A DNA stretch of 38,854 bases from Planctomycetota bacterium (GCA_028280485.1 JANQLS010000127.1:1-38854); one strand, 5' to 3'. Numbered from the stretch's first letter, positions 8,702-17,490 are shown. A program made the numbers and translations. Notes: a model not told the origin generated them from the letters alone.

Positions 8702-9265
8702 TTACTGGGCGAGGTGATAGAGCCTTTCGGGTGAAACAACTTTTCCGTTCCACACTCCTTTTTCCTTTGATTGATCGGTAGTGGGAACTTCCATCACCAC
8801 ACTGAGGAATAGGGGAGTCGCGCCTTTTAATTGTAGATCTTCGATACCTTTCCATTCTTTACTGGTCAGGACGATTTGGCGAATTACCGATTCTTCAGGA
8901 GCGAGCATCCAGTAGTCTGGACCATTTCGGGTCCAACTCTTTTGTTTCCTGCTAAGCCGAACCTTGCGACCATCGTGAGTTCTGGCTTCAAACGTTAAAT
9001 TGTAATAGCCCCAGGAACACCACTCTCGCCACACGCCTAATGGGCGATTTGAGAGATTGGTGATAACGACCGGGAATCCCTTTGAGAATGAGATGGTTCT
9101 CTTTCCATCTCGTTGTGGTGAAGCGATTCCAACAAGAAATTCAGGGTGCGAGGCTTTGTTGGCTTCCTTCCCTTTCGTGTTGACGCTATTGGGAATGAGA
9201 CAGCTTGTAAGTACGACCAGAGAGACCCCACATAGAGTCGCAAGTCGTATTTTATTCAACAGCAT
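8702..9265 (-). CDS. small lipoprotein, tandem paralogue
   Basis: A 187-aa protein of unknown function. The signal ends in lipobox LTSC (Cys22), so it is probably lipidated. The body matches the downstream 194-aa protein nearly throughout: an identical core around SNRPLGVWREWCSWGY, an EESVIRQIVL strand, KEWKGIEDL, and KGVWNGKVVSPERLYH at the end. It starts with AGGAG eight bases upstream. It lies 41 nt after the FecR-serpin stop, so it belongs to the same operon. It lacks the last residues (VCKPK) of its paralogue. Confidence 0.7.
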   Translation of the reverse strand: MLLNKIRLATLCGVSLVVLTSCLIPNSVNTKGKEANKASHPEFLVGIASPQRDGKRTISFSKGFPVVITNLSNRPLGVWREWCSWGYYNLTFEARTHDGRKVRLSRKQKSWTRNGPDYWMLAPEESVIRQIVLTSKEWKGIEDLQLKGATPLFLSVVMEVPTTDQSKEKGVWNGKVVSPERLYHLAQ

Positions 9266-9306
9266 GAGTACTTCTCCTGTTGGGTTTCTTGAATTTTAAC
9301 TTAGGC

Positions 9307-11235
9307 CTACGACTGACTTGGATCCAAGAGTCGGCCGACAAAGAGAATGGCTCCTGTCCTTTGATCGCGAATCAAGAATAGGAATGGATGGTTTGCACTG
9401 AATGTTCTGGGTCTATGTGGGCTTCGCGTTACTGAAGCTCCTTGAGTGAGGGTCAAGGAGGAAGAATTTACTTCAGTGCCGGTCTCGTTGATTTCGATAA
9501 TGGCCTGGTGATGCACTCTGCTGAGGTATAACTCTTTGGCTGCGTCAGGAGCAGTGCTCATGCGGGAGAATCCGCCCGGTCGAAAGGCTGTGATGACCCC
9601 AAGCTCTTCTAGTGCGTTCCGGAGGGAGAGTTCAGATTGAATTCTAAAGCGCGGTAGTACGACAGAGACAGCTTCTTCTTTTAGTTTTGCAACCCATTTG
9701 AACACGTTCTCGGGGGTGAGCTCCCGTTCAAGTGTTGGAAGTCCGTTGTTCTTTTGGGGGAGGAGCACGAGCATGGATAGACTCTTGCCTTCGTAGGGAA
9801 TCTCGAGGGCTTGGAACTCTACTGCATTCGGGCCTTGAGTCTTTAGTTCCCCATATCGAAATCGGTTGATTCGGTTCTTTGTTTCTTCCCCCGCCCGGTA
9901 GCTTTCCGTGAAACTTTTTTGTAAATAGGTCGCCTTCACTTTGCGACCGTCTGTAAGGGTGAAGTCGGCGTCCTTCTGAGTAACCTCATGGAAAAATGGA
10001 TTGTCCCACTTTCCCATAAAATAGGTGGCATTAGCGAGAACTATGCGAGTCTCTTCGTTGATGAAATGATCTGGAAGTAGATTTTTCACCAATCCGTTTG
10101 TCTTCATGGAAACACGATCATTAAGTCTCGCTCGTTCTGTTGCGGCATTGTCACGAAAATCGGCTTCGTGTAAGAGCGCGCCGTGGGCTTCATTGAGAGT
10201 TTTAAGAAGGGGCTTTTGAAATGGAAATCTCTTATCTACCCAGAGACAGTTTGCCAGAGTGAATGTTAAGGATTCACGATCTTGGAGACGTTCACTCCAT
10301 TCTTTCATCCCAGTGTGTATCTTTGCGATCTCCCAGGGAATGTGCTGAGTGTCTTCACCAAGTCGCTGTGCCGATTCTGGGAAGTGAAGCGCTTTCCAAA
10401 GCTCTTGAGCCGCATCTCCACGAGTTCCTTCTGCAGTCATACTGAGAGTTAAAGCGATGGAATAGGGAGATAAAAGGAGATTCTCATTTGATGCGATTTG
10501 TGTCAGTTCGCGATAGAGGTCTAACCCGAAGCTTGAATTCGCATGTACCGCGAGCTGGATAGGGGGAGTTTCACTCTCATCGACAATAAGGAGGTCGCCA
10601 TCATTTCCCGAAACACTCCCTGCAGGATTGGTGAGCTTGCCGTTTCCGTTAAGAACGAGAACGCGAGTCTGGGCTTTCTTTCTAAGCGCCTCATGGGAAG
10701 TGTGGTTTCCAATAAGAAATTTTTTCCCCGTCAGAGTTGCAGTGCCATTCGTGGTTTCAACGTGAAGGGGATTCGCGCTTGGCTGGGTCGACGAAAGAAG
10801 CAGCTCTCCACTTTCGAGGCGAATCCGCGTTTCGTCTAAAATGCTATAGGAGTTTTCGTCGGAGGTGCTCAGCTTCCAGTCTCCGATGAGACGTGTGTGA
10901 ACAGAATCATTTTCTGGATGAGTAGAATCATTAGCCCACCAAACTAGAGCGATGATAACTATCGCGGCGGCGGCTGCCCAAGTGCGCTGCTGAATGCGAG
11001 GGGATCTTTCAGGTCGAATTGCAGGTACGTGCTGTTGATCCTTCGCTTCGATCCCTATAGCTCGTTGCTCAAACAAGCCGTGAAGTCGCATGAATTGAAG
11101 GAAGTAGGATCGTGCTTCGGCGCTATCATGAAGAATCGACTCCAAGTGTTCCTTTCGCTCTGGCGTTAATTTCTCGTCACGCAATTCACTTGCGAGTTCG
11201 ACGAGTTTATCCATGTCGAAAGACTGCTCTTTCAT
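9307..11235 (-). CDS. anti-sigma/FecR-like membrane protein fused to a serpin
   Basis: A 642-aa protein. The start at 11235 is preferred over an upstream codon 48 bases earlier because GGAGG lies six bases before it and the ATG overlaps the sigma-factor stop (ATGA). Residues 1-75 are a cytosolic helical segment typical of PVC anti-sigma partners. A single membrane span lies at about 85-101. A FecR-like extracytoplasmic region (115-225) includes VETTNGTATLTGKKFLIG. A full serpin fold covers about 232-642, with NLLLSPYSIALTLSMTAEGT, LANATYFMGKWDNPF, and a hinge ETGTE (584-588) before the reactive-centre loop and the closing HPFLFLIRD...ILFVGRLLDP. Counting from the hinge, P1-P1' would be Ala600-Ser601, suggesting an elastase-like target. 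Serpins inhibit serine proteases by irreversible conformational change. Here the fusion could couple protease capture outside the membrane to sigma-factor release. That coupling is my inference. Confidence 0.85.
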   Translation of the reverse strand: MKEQSFDMDKLVELASELRDEKLTPERKEHLESILHDSAEARSYFLQFMRLHGLFEQRAIGIEAKDQQHVPAIRPERSPRIQQRTWAAAAAIVIIALVWWANDSTHPENDSVHTRLIGDWKLSTSDENSYSILDETRIRLESGELLLSSTQPSANPLHVETTNGTATLTGKKFLIGNHTSHEALRKKAQTRVLVLNGNGKLTNPAGSVSGNDGDLLIVDESETPPIQLAVHANSSFGLDLYRELTQIASNENLLLSPYSIALTLSMTAEGTRGDAAQELWKALHFPESAQRLGEDTQHIPWEIAKIHTGMKEWSERLQDRESLTFTLANCLWVDKRFPFQKPLLKTLNEAHGALLHEADFRDNAATERARLNDRVSMKTNGLVKNLLPDHFINEETRIVLANATYFMGKWDNPFFHEVTQKDADFTLTDGRKVKATYLQKSFTESYRAGEETKNRINRFRYGELKTQGPNAVEFQALEIPYEGKSLSMLVLLPQKNNGLPTLERELTPENVFKWVAKLKEEAVSVVLPRFRIQSELSLRNALEELGVITAFRPGGFSRMSTAPDAAKELYLSRVHHQAIIEINETGTEVNSSSLTLTQGASVTRSPHRPRTFSANHPFLFLIRDQRTGAILFVGRLLDPSQS

Positions 11236-11777
11236 ACTTGGCCTCCTTCGTTCGCCTGGTCTCTCAGGCGAACGCGAACGCAAGCGAGTAGAGTCTGGTA
11301 GGCTTTGGTGAGGGCTCGACTGATGGAAGATTCAGAGCGACCGATTTGGTTCGCAACGCTTCGGTTCGTCGCCCCTTTCTCGAACCGTAATTGAAGGATG
11401 TTTCTTGTGTTCCTTGTTAGTTCGCCCACGCAAGACTCCAGTGCATCCAGCTCTTCTTGGGTTTGATCTTGAGATGACAGGGCTTCGGCTGACAGGATCT
11501 CAGTCAGCTCGTCTGAGAAGAGCAAGCGCTCGCGGTGTAGTTTTCTTCGGTGGTTTCTTAGCTTGTTGCGTGCAACGGCGTAAGCCCATTGATCGAATCG
11601 AGTACCCGGTTCAAATTGATCCAACTTCTCCCACAACGTAGCCGCCACTTCCTGAAGTAAGTCATCGGCCTGAGAGCGTTCGAAGACCAGCGTTCGAATG
11701 TAGGCATAGATATGGGGTTGCCACTCTAACCAGTGCTTACGAAATAGGGAATGTTTGGCGTTTTGATCGGAACTCAT
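11232..11777 (-). CDS. ECF RNA polymerase sigma factor (Rhodopirellula/Verrucomicrobium type)
   Basis: A 181-aa sigma-70 family protein. Region 2 is at about 20-85: the SQADDLLQEVAATLWEKLDQ stretch (35-54) and FDQWAYAVARNKLRNHRRK. Region 4 is at about 112-172: LTRNTRNILQLRFEKG and a helix-turn-helix NRSVANQIGRSESSISRAL. Its size and layout fit the ECF group common in Planctomycetota and Verrucomicrobiota. Its stop codon overlaps the start of the FecR-serpin gene (ATGA), so the two are translationally coupled, as expected of a sigma/anti-sigma pair. Likely targets include its own operon and the tandem lipoproteins. No promoter matching a known ECF consensus was identified. Confidence 0.9.
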   Translation of the reverse strand: MSSDQNAKHSLFRKHWLEWQPHIYAYIRTLVFERSQADDLLQEVAATLWEKLDQFEPGTRFDQWAYAVARNKLRNHRRKLHRERLLFSDELTEILSAEALSSQDQTQEELDALESCVGELTRNTRNILQLRFEKGATNRSVANQIGRSESSISRALTKAYQTLLACVRVRLRDQANEGGQV

Positions 11778-12138
11778 ATAGGTAAATGTCTAAGAAATGA
11801 AAAGTTTGCGCCCCAAATAGAGATTTTTTAATAGCAGATCATTTTCTCAAAGGAAAAGAAGCCAAGTCCTACTAGAGATGAGCCTTATTCCGTTGGTTGT
11901 GATGATAATGATAGAGACTTAATTAGGATATCGCGAATGATCAGATGAAATAAAGCAAGCCAAATTCTATTCAACCTTAGGCTTACAATTAGGGCTAGTA
12001 GGATTTCCAGTTAGGGGATTCAACTTGGTTGGATACCGGGAGGTAGGATTCGCCTCTTCCGAATTTTAGTTGGCTGATACTCGGATGACGTTACTATTTT
12101 TAATAAAGATTCGGTGTTAATTTATCGCTACTTCTTCA
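11778..12138. other. intergenic region between sigma operon and TetR gene
   Basis: About 360 bp without a gene. It must contain the promoter of the sigma operon, read leftward from 11777, but no confident promoter motif, long hairpin or shared repeat was found. Confidence 0.4.
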
Positions 12139-12804
12139 TCAAGCATCAGATACAAGAAATCCTCGCAGTGAGGTAATGGCGTGTTCGAACATTGTTTCTT
12201 TGAAGTCTAATCGGAACACGGCGAATTCCTTTCGCCGGAGCACGTTTTTTACCGCGGGTGCAGGATTGCAATGCGGCCATGCTCCACTTGCCGTTAAGAC
12301 AAACAAGGTGACAAATGAATTTGTATGTTCGACAGTTAGAGCCGGGATGGCGTTACTCACTGAAGCCACAATCGAGTTATACGGGGAAAGTAATTTTTGT
12401 TTAAACTCGGTAATTGTATCTTCAGAGACATTGTGCTCAAGGACTGAGGCGAGAGCGCCAATGAGTATGCAGAGTCGCGGTTTTTTCGATATAGTGGCTG
12501 CAAATGTTTTTGCAACTGAATCCACATCATCAGTTCCCTCTAATCTTTGAAGCTTTCGATTCAGCGAAGATATCCAGCTATCCATATCATCGAGTAAAAG
12601 CTGTATTAGGATCGCTTCGCGACTCTCAAAATATCTATAAATATTAGGTTTAGACAAGCCTGCCTGCCGTGCAATGGCATTAAGTCCTGTGCCATCAAGA
12701 CCTTCTTGATCGAGAAGCTTTGCCGCTGCCGAGAGGATAATTTCTCGGCGTTGCTCCTTTTCCTCGGGGCGACGTGCTCTTTGCCAGTCTGTTCTCGTAG
12801 TCAC
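12139..12804 (-). CDS. TetR/AcrR family transcriptional regulator
   Basis: A 221-aa repressor. The N-terminal helix-turn-helix (about 24-66) is classical: REIILSAAAKLLDQEG, GLNAIARQAGLSKPNIYRYF, SREAI. The C-terminal ligand-binding half (75-221) is helical and unassigned. The gene is divergent from the SDR oxidoreductase at 13182, and a perfect 25-bp palindrome lies between them (12899-12923), about 95 bp upstream of this start. Control of itself and of the SDR gene is therefore likely. The inducer is unknown; electrophiles or fatty-acid derivatives would suit an SDR partner. Confidence 0.87.
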   Translation of the reverse strand: MTTRTDWQRARRPEEKEQRREIILSAAAKLLDQEGLDGTGLNAIARQAGLSKPNIYRYFESREAILIQLLLDDMDSWISSLNRKLQRLEGTDDVDSVAKTFAATISKKPRLCILIGALASVLEHNVSEDTITEFKQKLLSPYNSIVASVSNAIPALTVEHTNSFVTLFVLTASGAWPHCNPAPAVKNVLRRKEFAVFRLDFKETMFEHAITSLRGFLVSDA

Positions 12805-12895
12805 TCCATACCTTTCATCTGGCGTTTTAATTTATTGAAGTCATTTTTTTAAAATTATACCCTTGCCAACAACAAGTGACCAGTGGTAACTTAAA

Positions 12896-12923
12896 TATAA
12901 TAAGAGACCGACGGTCTCTTATT
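12896..12923. promoter_or_regulatory. TetR operator palindrome overlapping a TATAAT box
   Basis: Two perfect 12-bp arms, AATAAGAGACCG and CGGTCTCTTATT, flank one central A (12899-12923). The GACCGnCGGTC core resembles sites bound by other TetR regulators. A consensus plus-strand -10 hexamer TATAAT occupies 12896-12901 and is overlapped by the left arm, so bound repressor would block it. A matching -35 at 17-bp spacing is weak. The SDR start is about 280 bp away, so a second promoter may exist. Confidence 0.75.
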
Positions 12924-13181
12924 GGGTGCCGTAGCTCTTAGCTTTCATGAAGCAGGTTTTAAGCCTGGGTTCCTTTTTTTGGATCTGAGTTCGCGATTAA
13001 GAGTTGAGGCCTAATATCCTCGGCTTGATATAGGTTCAAACGGTAGGGGAACTTTAATCCCGAATCCCCACACTCACGCTTAGGGATAGTTAACGGAATT
13101 TCAATAATAATTCACAGCTTGACTGTGAGTCTTCAATACTGGTTTCTCTTGGATCATGCCATTTTCTTAAGGAGTAAGGTC

Positions 13182-13970
13182 ATGAAAAATGTAGCACTCG
13201 TCACTGGAGCTTCTAGCGGAATTGGAAAAGAATTAGCCCGTTTGCATGCTTCGAAAGGTGGGGATCTCGTCATCGTCGCTCGACGTGAGCAGGCTTTGTT
13301 AGAGTTGAAGTCTGAGCTTGAAAATCAGTACGGTGTAAAGGTTGAATGCATCCCTTCTGACTTGAGTGATCCAAACTCACCTCAGCAAATCTTTGAGAAA
13401 TGTGAATCTGATAATGTCGAGGTTGAATATTTAATCAACAATGCGGGCTTCGGGGGGCATGGAAGATTTTATGAGCGTGAATGGGCCAAAGATGAGGCGA
13501 TGATTCAAGTGAATATCACATCGCTTGTACATTTAACTCGCTTGTTTTTACCAGTAATGGTAGAGAGAAAAAGAGGGAAGATACTTAACACTGCATCGAC
13601 TGCAGGATTCATACCCGGTCCTCTTCAGGCCGTGTATTACGCTACCAAAGCTTTTGTGGTTTCGTTTTCACAAGCAATCGACGAAGAGCTACGCAGTGCA
13701 AATGCAAATGTCACTGTTACTGCATTGTGCCCTGGAGCAGTAGCGACAGAGTTTGTTCAAGCAGGTGATTTAGACGGTGTGGAGGTTTTCAAAAATGCTA
13801 AATCCGCAGCGAGTGTGGCTCAAGTTGGTTACGATGCCATGATGGGGGGCAAGCTGATCGCTATTAATCAATTCTCGCTTAAAATGATGATCAATTGGAT
13901 CATTCCATTTCTTCCTCGTCGAATGTTATTAAAGATGTCTCGTCAGACCATGGAAAAATCAGAGAAGTGA
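13182..13970 (+). CDS. short-chain dehydrogenase/reductase (SDR)
   Basis: A 262-aa classical SDR. Rossmann glycine motif TGASSGIG (8-15), NNAG (86-89), catalytic Ser139 and YxxxK (Tyr152, Lys156) are all present, and Arg34/Arg35 after the second strand suggest NADP(H) preference. The start at 13182 is chosen over an in-frame start 63 bases upstream because AAGGAG precedes it (about 13169-13174) and the Rossmann strand begins immediately. The hydrophobic C-terminal segment (about 225-245) may touch the membrane, as in acyl- or steroid-type SDRs. It is divergent from the TetR gene and probably controlled by it. Substrate unknown. Confidence 0.87.
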   Translation: MKNVALVTGASSGIGKELARLHASKGGDLVIVARREQALLELKSELENQYGVKVECIPSDLSDPNSPQQIFEKCESDNVEVEYLINNAGFGGHGRFYEREWAKDEAMIQVNITSLVHLTRLFLPVMVERKRGKILNTASTAGFIPGPLQAVYYATKAFVVSFSQAIDEELRSANANVTVTALCPGAVATEFVQAGDLDGVEVFKNAKSAASVAQVGYDAMMGGKLIAINQFSLKMMINWIIPFLPRRMLLKMSRQTMEKSEK

Positions 13971-13977
13971 AATTCTT

Positions 13978-14496
13978 TCATTCCACTTCAATTAATATTT
14001 TATTCGGCGGTAAGTGGGGATTTATCTCAGAATCTTTTTCAAACAAAATGAATGCTGATAGTGCTTTTACTTCAGGGGAGTCACTTAAAAGAAGATCTTC
14101 AAGGATTTCCGTAGACTTAACCGATTCACGATTTTTAACACTTTTACAAATCTTGATGGTTAATAATGGATCGAGGTATTTATTAGGGTCATTCTCGATA
14201 ATTTCTAAATGAATATCTTGCGGGGGGCTGAATATTCCTGAGCGACCAGAAACATACCAACTTTGATTTTTTAAGGACTCTGCTGCAATCGGAACGATTT
14301 CTTTGATCACATTAAAAGAGCCGAGTTTTGAAAGATAAGTCCCTGCTCTCTCTCTTTCCTTTCCTGTTCCTTCTTTGATTTTCCACAACCAGTATTGTTC
14401 CTGAACTTCCCGCCGGAACATAAATCCAGTCAGAGCGATGGTTCCAATTCCGATGACAATGAATAAGAGGGTGAGAGTTTTTTTGTTGAGCTTCAT
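13978..14496 (-). CDS. small membrane-anchored protein, HEAT-like
   Basis: A 172-aa protein with an N-terminal membrane anchor (about 8-28) and a soluble extracytoplasmic part rich in helices. Segments such as GKERERAGTYLSKLG and SVKSTEILEDLLLSDSPEVKALSAFIL read like degenerate HEAT or PBS repeats. No catalytic motif is visible. It converges on the SDR gene with a 7-bp gap. Function unknown. Confidence 0.55.
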   Translation of the reverse strand: MKLNKKTLTLLFIVIGIGTIALTGFMFRREVQEQYWLWKIKEGTGKERERAGTYLSKLGSFNVIKEIVPIAAESLKNQSWYVSGRSGIFSPPQDIHLEIIENDPNKYLDPLLTIKICKSVKNRESVKSTEILEDLLLSDSPEVKALSAFILFEKDSEINPHLPPNKILIEVE

Positions 14497-14575
14497 TGTG
14501 TGAGTCGATCATTAAAGAATTTGAAGGGATGATTTCAAATTGTATGGATCAAAAGAGCAATGGGAAAGAAGCGCG

Positions 14576-14795
14576 TTCAGAGCTCCCCAGGATGGCCGAA
14601 GGCCTCGGATTTCTCCGAGGCCTTGGTAGGGTAGGGCATTTGAGGTGGGATTGGGTTTTGGGTCTCGCTTATCTACAAAGCAAGGTATGTGCCAATAACC
14701 CTCTCCGAGTTTTGGTGTCGTAAGTCTTTATTTTATAAGGGGTCCCGTTTAGGGTTGAGTAGAGCCATTTGTGGGCTGTCAGGATCTCTGACAGT
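14576..14795 (+). repeat. 220-bp structured noncoding repeat, copy 1
   Basis: It is nearly identical to 22546-22765 and exactly the same length (220 bp), with scattered substitutions only. It opens with TTCAGAGCTCCCCAGGATGG, has a strong hairpin AAGGCCTCGG-ATTTCT-CCGAGGCCTT, and closes with a second hairpin CTGTCA-GGATCTC-TGACAG. No conserved reading frame spans both copies. It may be a non-autonomous mobile element or a structured RNA. Confidence 0.75.
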
Positions 14796-15070
14796 CTGGA
14801 AGGGTGATTTATTGCAAATCCCATTCTTCTCACGGGGTGGGTGTTCTAATTATCCCTCGTAAAAACTTCTGGCTTGGTGGGCGACACCTGATCGAATTTT
14901 AGGTGTACCCTGTGTCGATTTAAGGTGTGCCTCGCTGGATTTGAGATTCATCTTAACCATTATTAATTCGAGATCGGGTTATTACGCTACTTAAGGGAGC
15001 TATTTTGTCATGACAGTGTGGAGATTCTGGCAGTTCCAATCACTGGTGTGAGAACACAAACAGAGTTTCT
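14796..15070. other. intergenic remnant with short repeats
   Basis: It contains AATTATCCCTCG (about 14854-14865), also found after the second 220-bp copy. Two near-identical tandem units follow: TCGAATTTTAGGTGTACCC (14892-14910) and TCGATTTAAGGTGTGCCT (14915-14932), preceded by an inverted ACACCT. This looks like transposon-end binding-site repeats. No gene was found. Confidence 0.35.
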
Positions 15071-15484
15071 TTAGGAGTAAAAAACAACCGGAATAATTTC
15101 ACTCATCGGTCCTAATACATACAAATACTTTAGCCTTTGCAGGGTAAAAGAAGAATCGCCCTCTATTACTAGATTAAACTGAAAACTTTTTTTCCTCGTA
15201 GAACTCTTTAGTCTCCAATCCCGCGCGAATTTTCTCGCTTCCAAATTCAGATTTATTAAAAGCCAAATAAAGAATCTTAAAGGTACAACCTTTGCTCTCT
15301 CCCTACCCTCTACGAAGCTATTGTGGATCCACCAAGAGTTAGTTAAGAAAGAACAAGGTGAACGATGTCTCGCTCGCCTTTTAAATTGACGCATTACGTA
15401 TTTATACCCGATGTATTCGAGTTCTCGGGATGAGATGTAATGCTGAATTATTTTGACTACTTCTCTTGGAAGCACGCGTTTCAT
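15071..15484 (-). CDS. doubtful hypothetical protein
   Basis: An open frame of 137 codons if started at the ATG at 15484; a longer version from 15571 would overlap the start of the plus-strand propeller gene. The product is basic (KRRARHR), with one hydrophobic patch (FFIWLLINL), and resembles nothing I know. The ribosome-binding site is poor. It may be a real small gene or a chance frame. Confidence 0.25.
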   Translation of the reverse strand: MKRVLPREVVKIIQHYISSRELEYIGYKYVMRQFKRRARHRSPCSFLTNSWWIHNSFVEGRERAKVVPLRFFIWLLINLNLEARKFARDWRLKSSTRKKSFQFNLVIEGDSSFTLQRLKYLYVLGPMSEIIPVVFYS

Positions 15485-15558
15485 AGCTTTTTCTTGAGTT
15501 GCTCCAAAATGGGTGGGGCGCATGGTTTTCGAAAAGGTAATGAGCCAGGGAGCGTAAG

Positions 15559-17313
15559 ATGAAGTACACAAAAGTAATATTTAAACGAGTGAATTTTAAG
15601 TTTCAACGACAGTTACAATTCACTTTTGCTGTGGTTTTAGGTCTCAGTTCTCTTTTCTATACTCCTGTGAGTGCACAGACCTTTGATGTCGGCGGGGGGC
15701 CGAGAGGTATTGCGTTTGATGGTGAACATATCTGGGTGGTGAACGGAAATGAGGATAGCGTCTCTAAGTTACGCTCTGCAGATGGCACTCATCTTGGTAG
15801 CTTTGCGGTTGGAGATTCTCCAGTTGATATCGTCTTCGATGGACTGAATATTTGGGTCTCTAACAGTGGGAGCAACACTGTCACTAAGTTGCGCGTCACC
15901 GATGGTGAAATCTTGGGAACTTATCCTTGCGGAAGTCAGCCTCGAGGCCTCATTTTTGATGGCTCTTCCATCTGGGTGGCAAACTACTTTAGTGATCATG
16001 TGACCCAGTTACGAGCTAGCGATGGAATGAATCTTGGTGACCACCCAATTCCGGGTACGAGTGCCTGGGCTATTGGCTTTGATGGAACTTCGATTTGGCT
16101 TGTCGATGATAATTTTGGTGAGGTCGTTAAGTTCCGTCCGAGTGATGGGCAGATCCTAGGCGCCTACCCTGTTGGACCTTCACCCTCTGGAATAGTCTAT
16201 GACGGTGCAAATATATGGGTGGGGAATGATAACGGTGAGCTCGTGAAAATCCGGGCCAGTGATGGATTGAACCTCGGAGTTTTTCCCGCTTTTCCAAACT
16301 CGTCTACTCCCGGAGACCTCGCCTACGATGGAACTCACATTTGGGCAACGAATAGTTCTAACGATAGCGTGGCTGTAATCCGAGCCAGCGATGGCTCTTG
16401 GGTTAACTCAATAAAGACAGGTCATCGGCCTAACGGTATTGTCTTCGATGGTGCTAGTATGTGGGTGGCGAATCACTTCTCCGATGATGTAAATCGGTTT
16501 GATAGGAGTTGGCTATCAGAGGTCCTCATCATTTCAGATCGCCTCTGGATCTCCAATGACCTTCTTGAAAGTGGTTGGAACCAATTAGGTTTGGTCGGTA
16601 TTGATTGGGAGAGAGCGCGAGCACCTTACCCCGTTTCTATTCCTGCAACAAATATCATCCCCGACACTTCGGCAAGCTTTATTTGGCATGATCCCCAGCA
16701 CAATTCCAATGGTAGTACAGGGCCGGTGGAAGCTTTCTTTCGACGTGAGTTTGTTTTAGATCTAACAAAGGGAGGAATTGTTAGCGCTGTAGCAAAGATT
16801 CATGCCGATGATGATTGTGAGTTCTTTGTCAATGGACAACAAGTTTTGTTGGACGATAGTGGAAGTGCTTCGGGAATAGCGGATGTTGTCGATTTAGAGC
16901 CTTGGCTTCACGACGGCGTCAACTTATTCGCGATCCATGCTGTCGACGGATCTTGGAATGATCCTAGGAATCTATTGGGAGAATCCTTACTTTTCGAAGC
17001 CCGTATCCAACTAACCCAATTTGGGACCTCCTTTCGCCGTGGTGATTGCAACGCCGATGGGATGGTGGATGTGACAGACCCTATCACCAACCTGGCTTAT
17101 CAATTTCTGGGTACGTTCAATCCTAGTTGTCTCGATGCCTGCGATTTTGACGACAGTGGTCTCATCGATGTTACCGATGCGATAGGGAATTTAACGCACT
17201 TGTTCCTCGGTGGATTCCCTCCAGCTTTTCCAGGAAAGGATACTTGTGGCTTGGATCCGTTCGATGATGAAGTGAGTTGCGAAAGTTTCGCACCCTGCGA
17301 AGCGACTCCTTGA
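15559..17313 (+). CDS. secreted seven-bladed beta-propeller with C-terminal dockerin-like domain
   Basis: A 584-aa exported protein. GGGAG lies six bases before the ATG. The signal peptide has cleavage near VSA-Q (39/40). Seven repeats of about 40 residues follow (47-315), each with an FDGxxIWVxN core and most with an xxSDG turn, a typical NHL/YVTN-like propeller. Residues about 320-490 form a beta-rich region. The last about 85 residues hold two calcium-binding dockerin-like units, GDCNADGMVDVTDP and DFDDSGLIDVTDA, each followed by a NLxxxFLG helix, and a Cys-rich tail. This tail is common on secreted proteins of PVC bacteria. A role in surface attachment or binding is likely; no enzyme motif is present. 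Confidence 0.85.
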   Translation: MKYTKVIFKRVNFKFQRQLQFTFAVVLGLSSLFYTPVSAQTFDVGGGPRGIAFDGEHIWVVNGNEDSVSKLRSADGTHLGSFAVGDSPVDIVFDGLNIWVSNSGSNTVTKLRVTDGEILGTYPCGSQPRGLIFDGSSIWVANYFSDHVTQLRASDGMNLGDHPIPGTSAWAIGFDGTSIWLVDDNFGEVVKFRPSDGQILGAYPVGPSPSGIVYDGANIWVGNDNGELVKIRASDGLNLGVFPAFPNSSTPGDLAYDGTHIWATNSSNDSVAVIRASDGSWVNSIKTGHRPNGIVFDGASMWVANHFSDDVNRFDRSWLSEVLIISDRLWISNDLLESGWNQLGLVGIDWERARAPYPVSIPATNIIPDTSASFIWHDPQHNSNGSTGPVEAFFRREFVLDLTKGGIVSAVAKIHADDDCEFFVNGQQVLLDDSGSASGIADVVDLEPWLHDGVNLFAIHAVDGSWNDPRNLLGESLLFEARIQLTQFGTSFRRGDCNADGMVDVTDPITNLAYQFLGTFNPSCLDACDFDDSGLIDVTDAIGNLTHLFLGGFPPAFPGKDTCGLDPFDDEVSCESFAPCEATP

Positions 17314-17456
17314 ACTTCCTCTCAAATGAGTTCTAAAATTTCCTTCACTACAGTGAACCGTCCAGGTATGAAATTAAAAGGAATAAAGATAGATAACTCG
17401 CCAAATCGTTGCTGTAAAAGGCATCTAATGTTTTAAAAAATTTCATACTAAGCTCC

Positions 17457-17490
17457 AAATTAGTCCCTGTTGAATAACAGGGACTAATTT
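17457..17490. terminator. perfect 15-bp hairpin after the propeller gene
   Basis: AAATTAGTCCCTGTT (17457-17471) and AACAGGGACTAATTT (17476-17490) pair perfectly over a 4-nt loop. It can act as a terminator on either strand, though the T run is short. It is also the left edge of the MITE-like repeat array, so it may primarily be a transposable-element end. Confidence 0.6.

Noticed and set aside
14496..14723. 75-codon frame over the 220-bp repeat
   Set aside because: The frame is not conserved in the second copy and the region is explained by hairpins.
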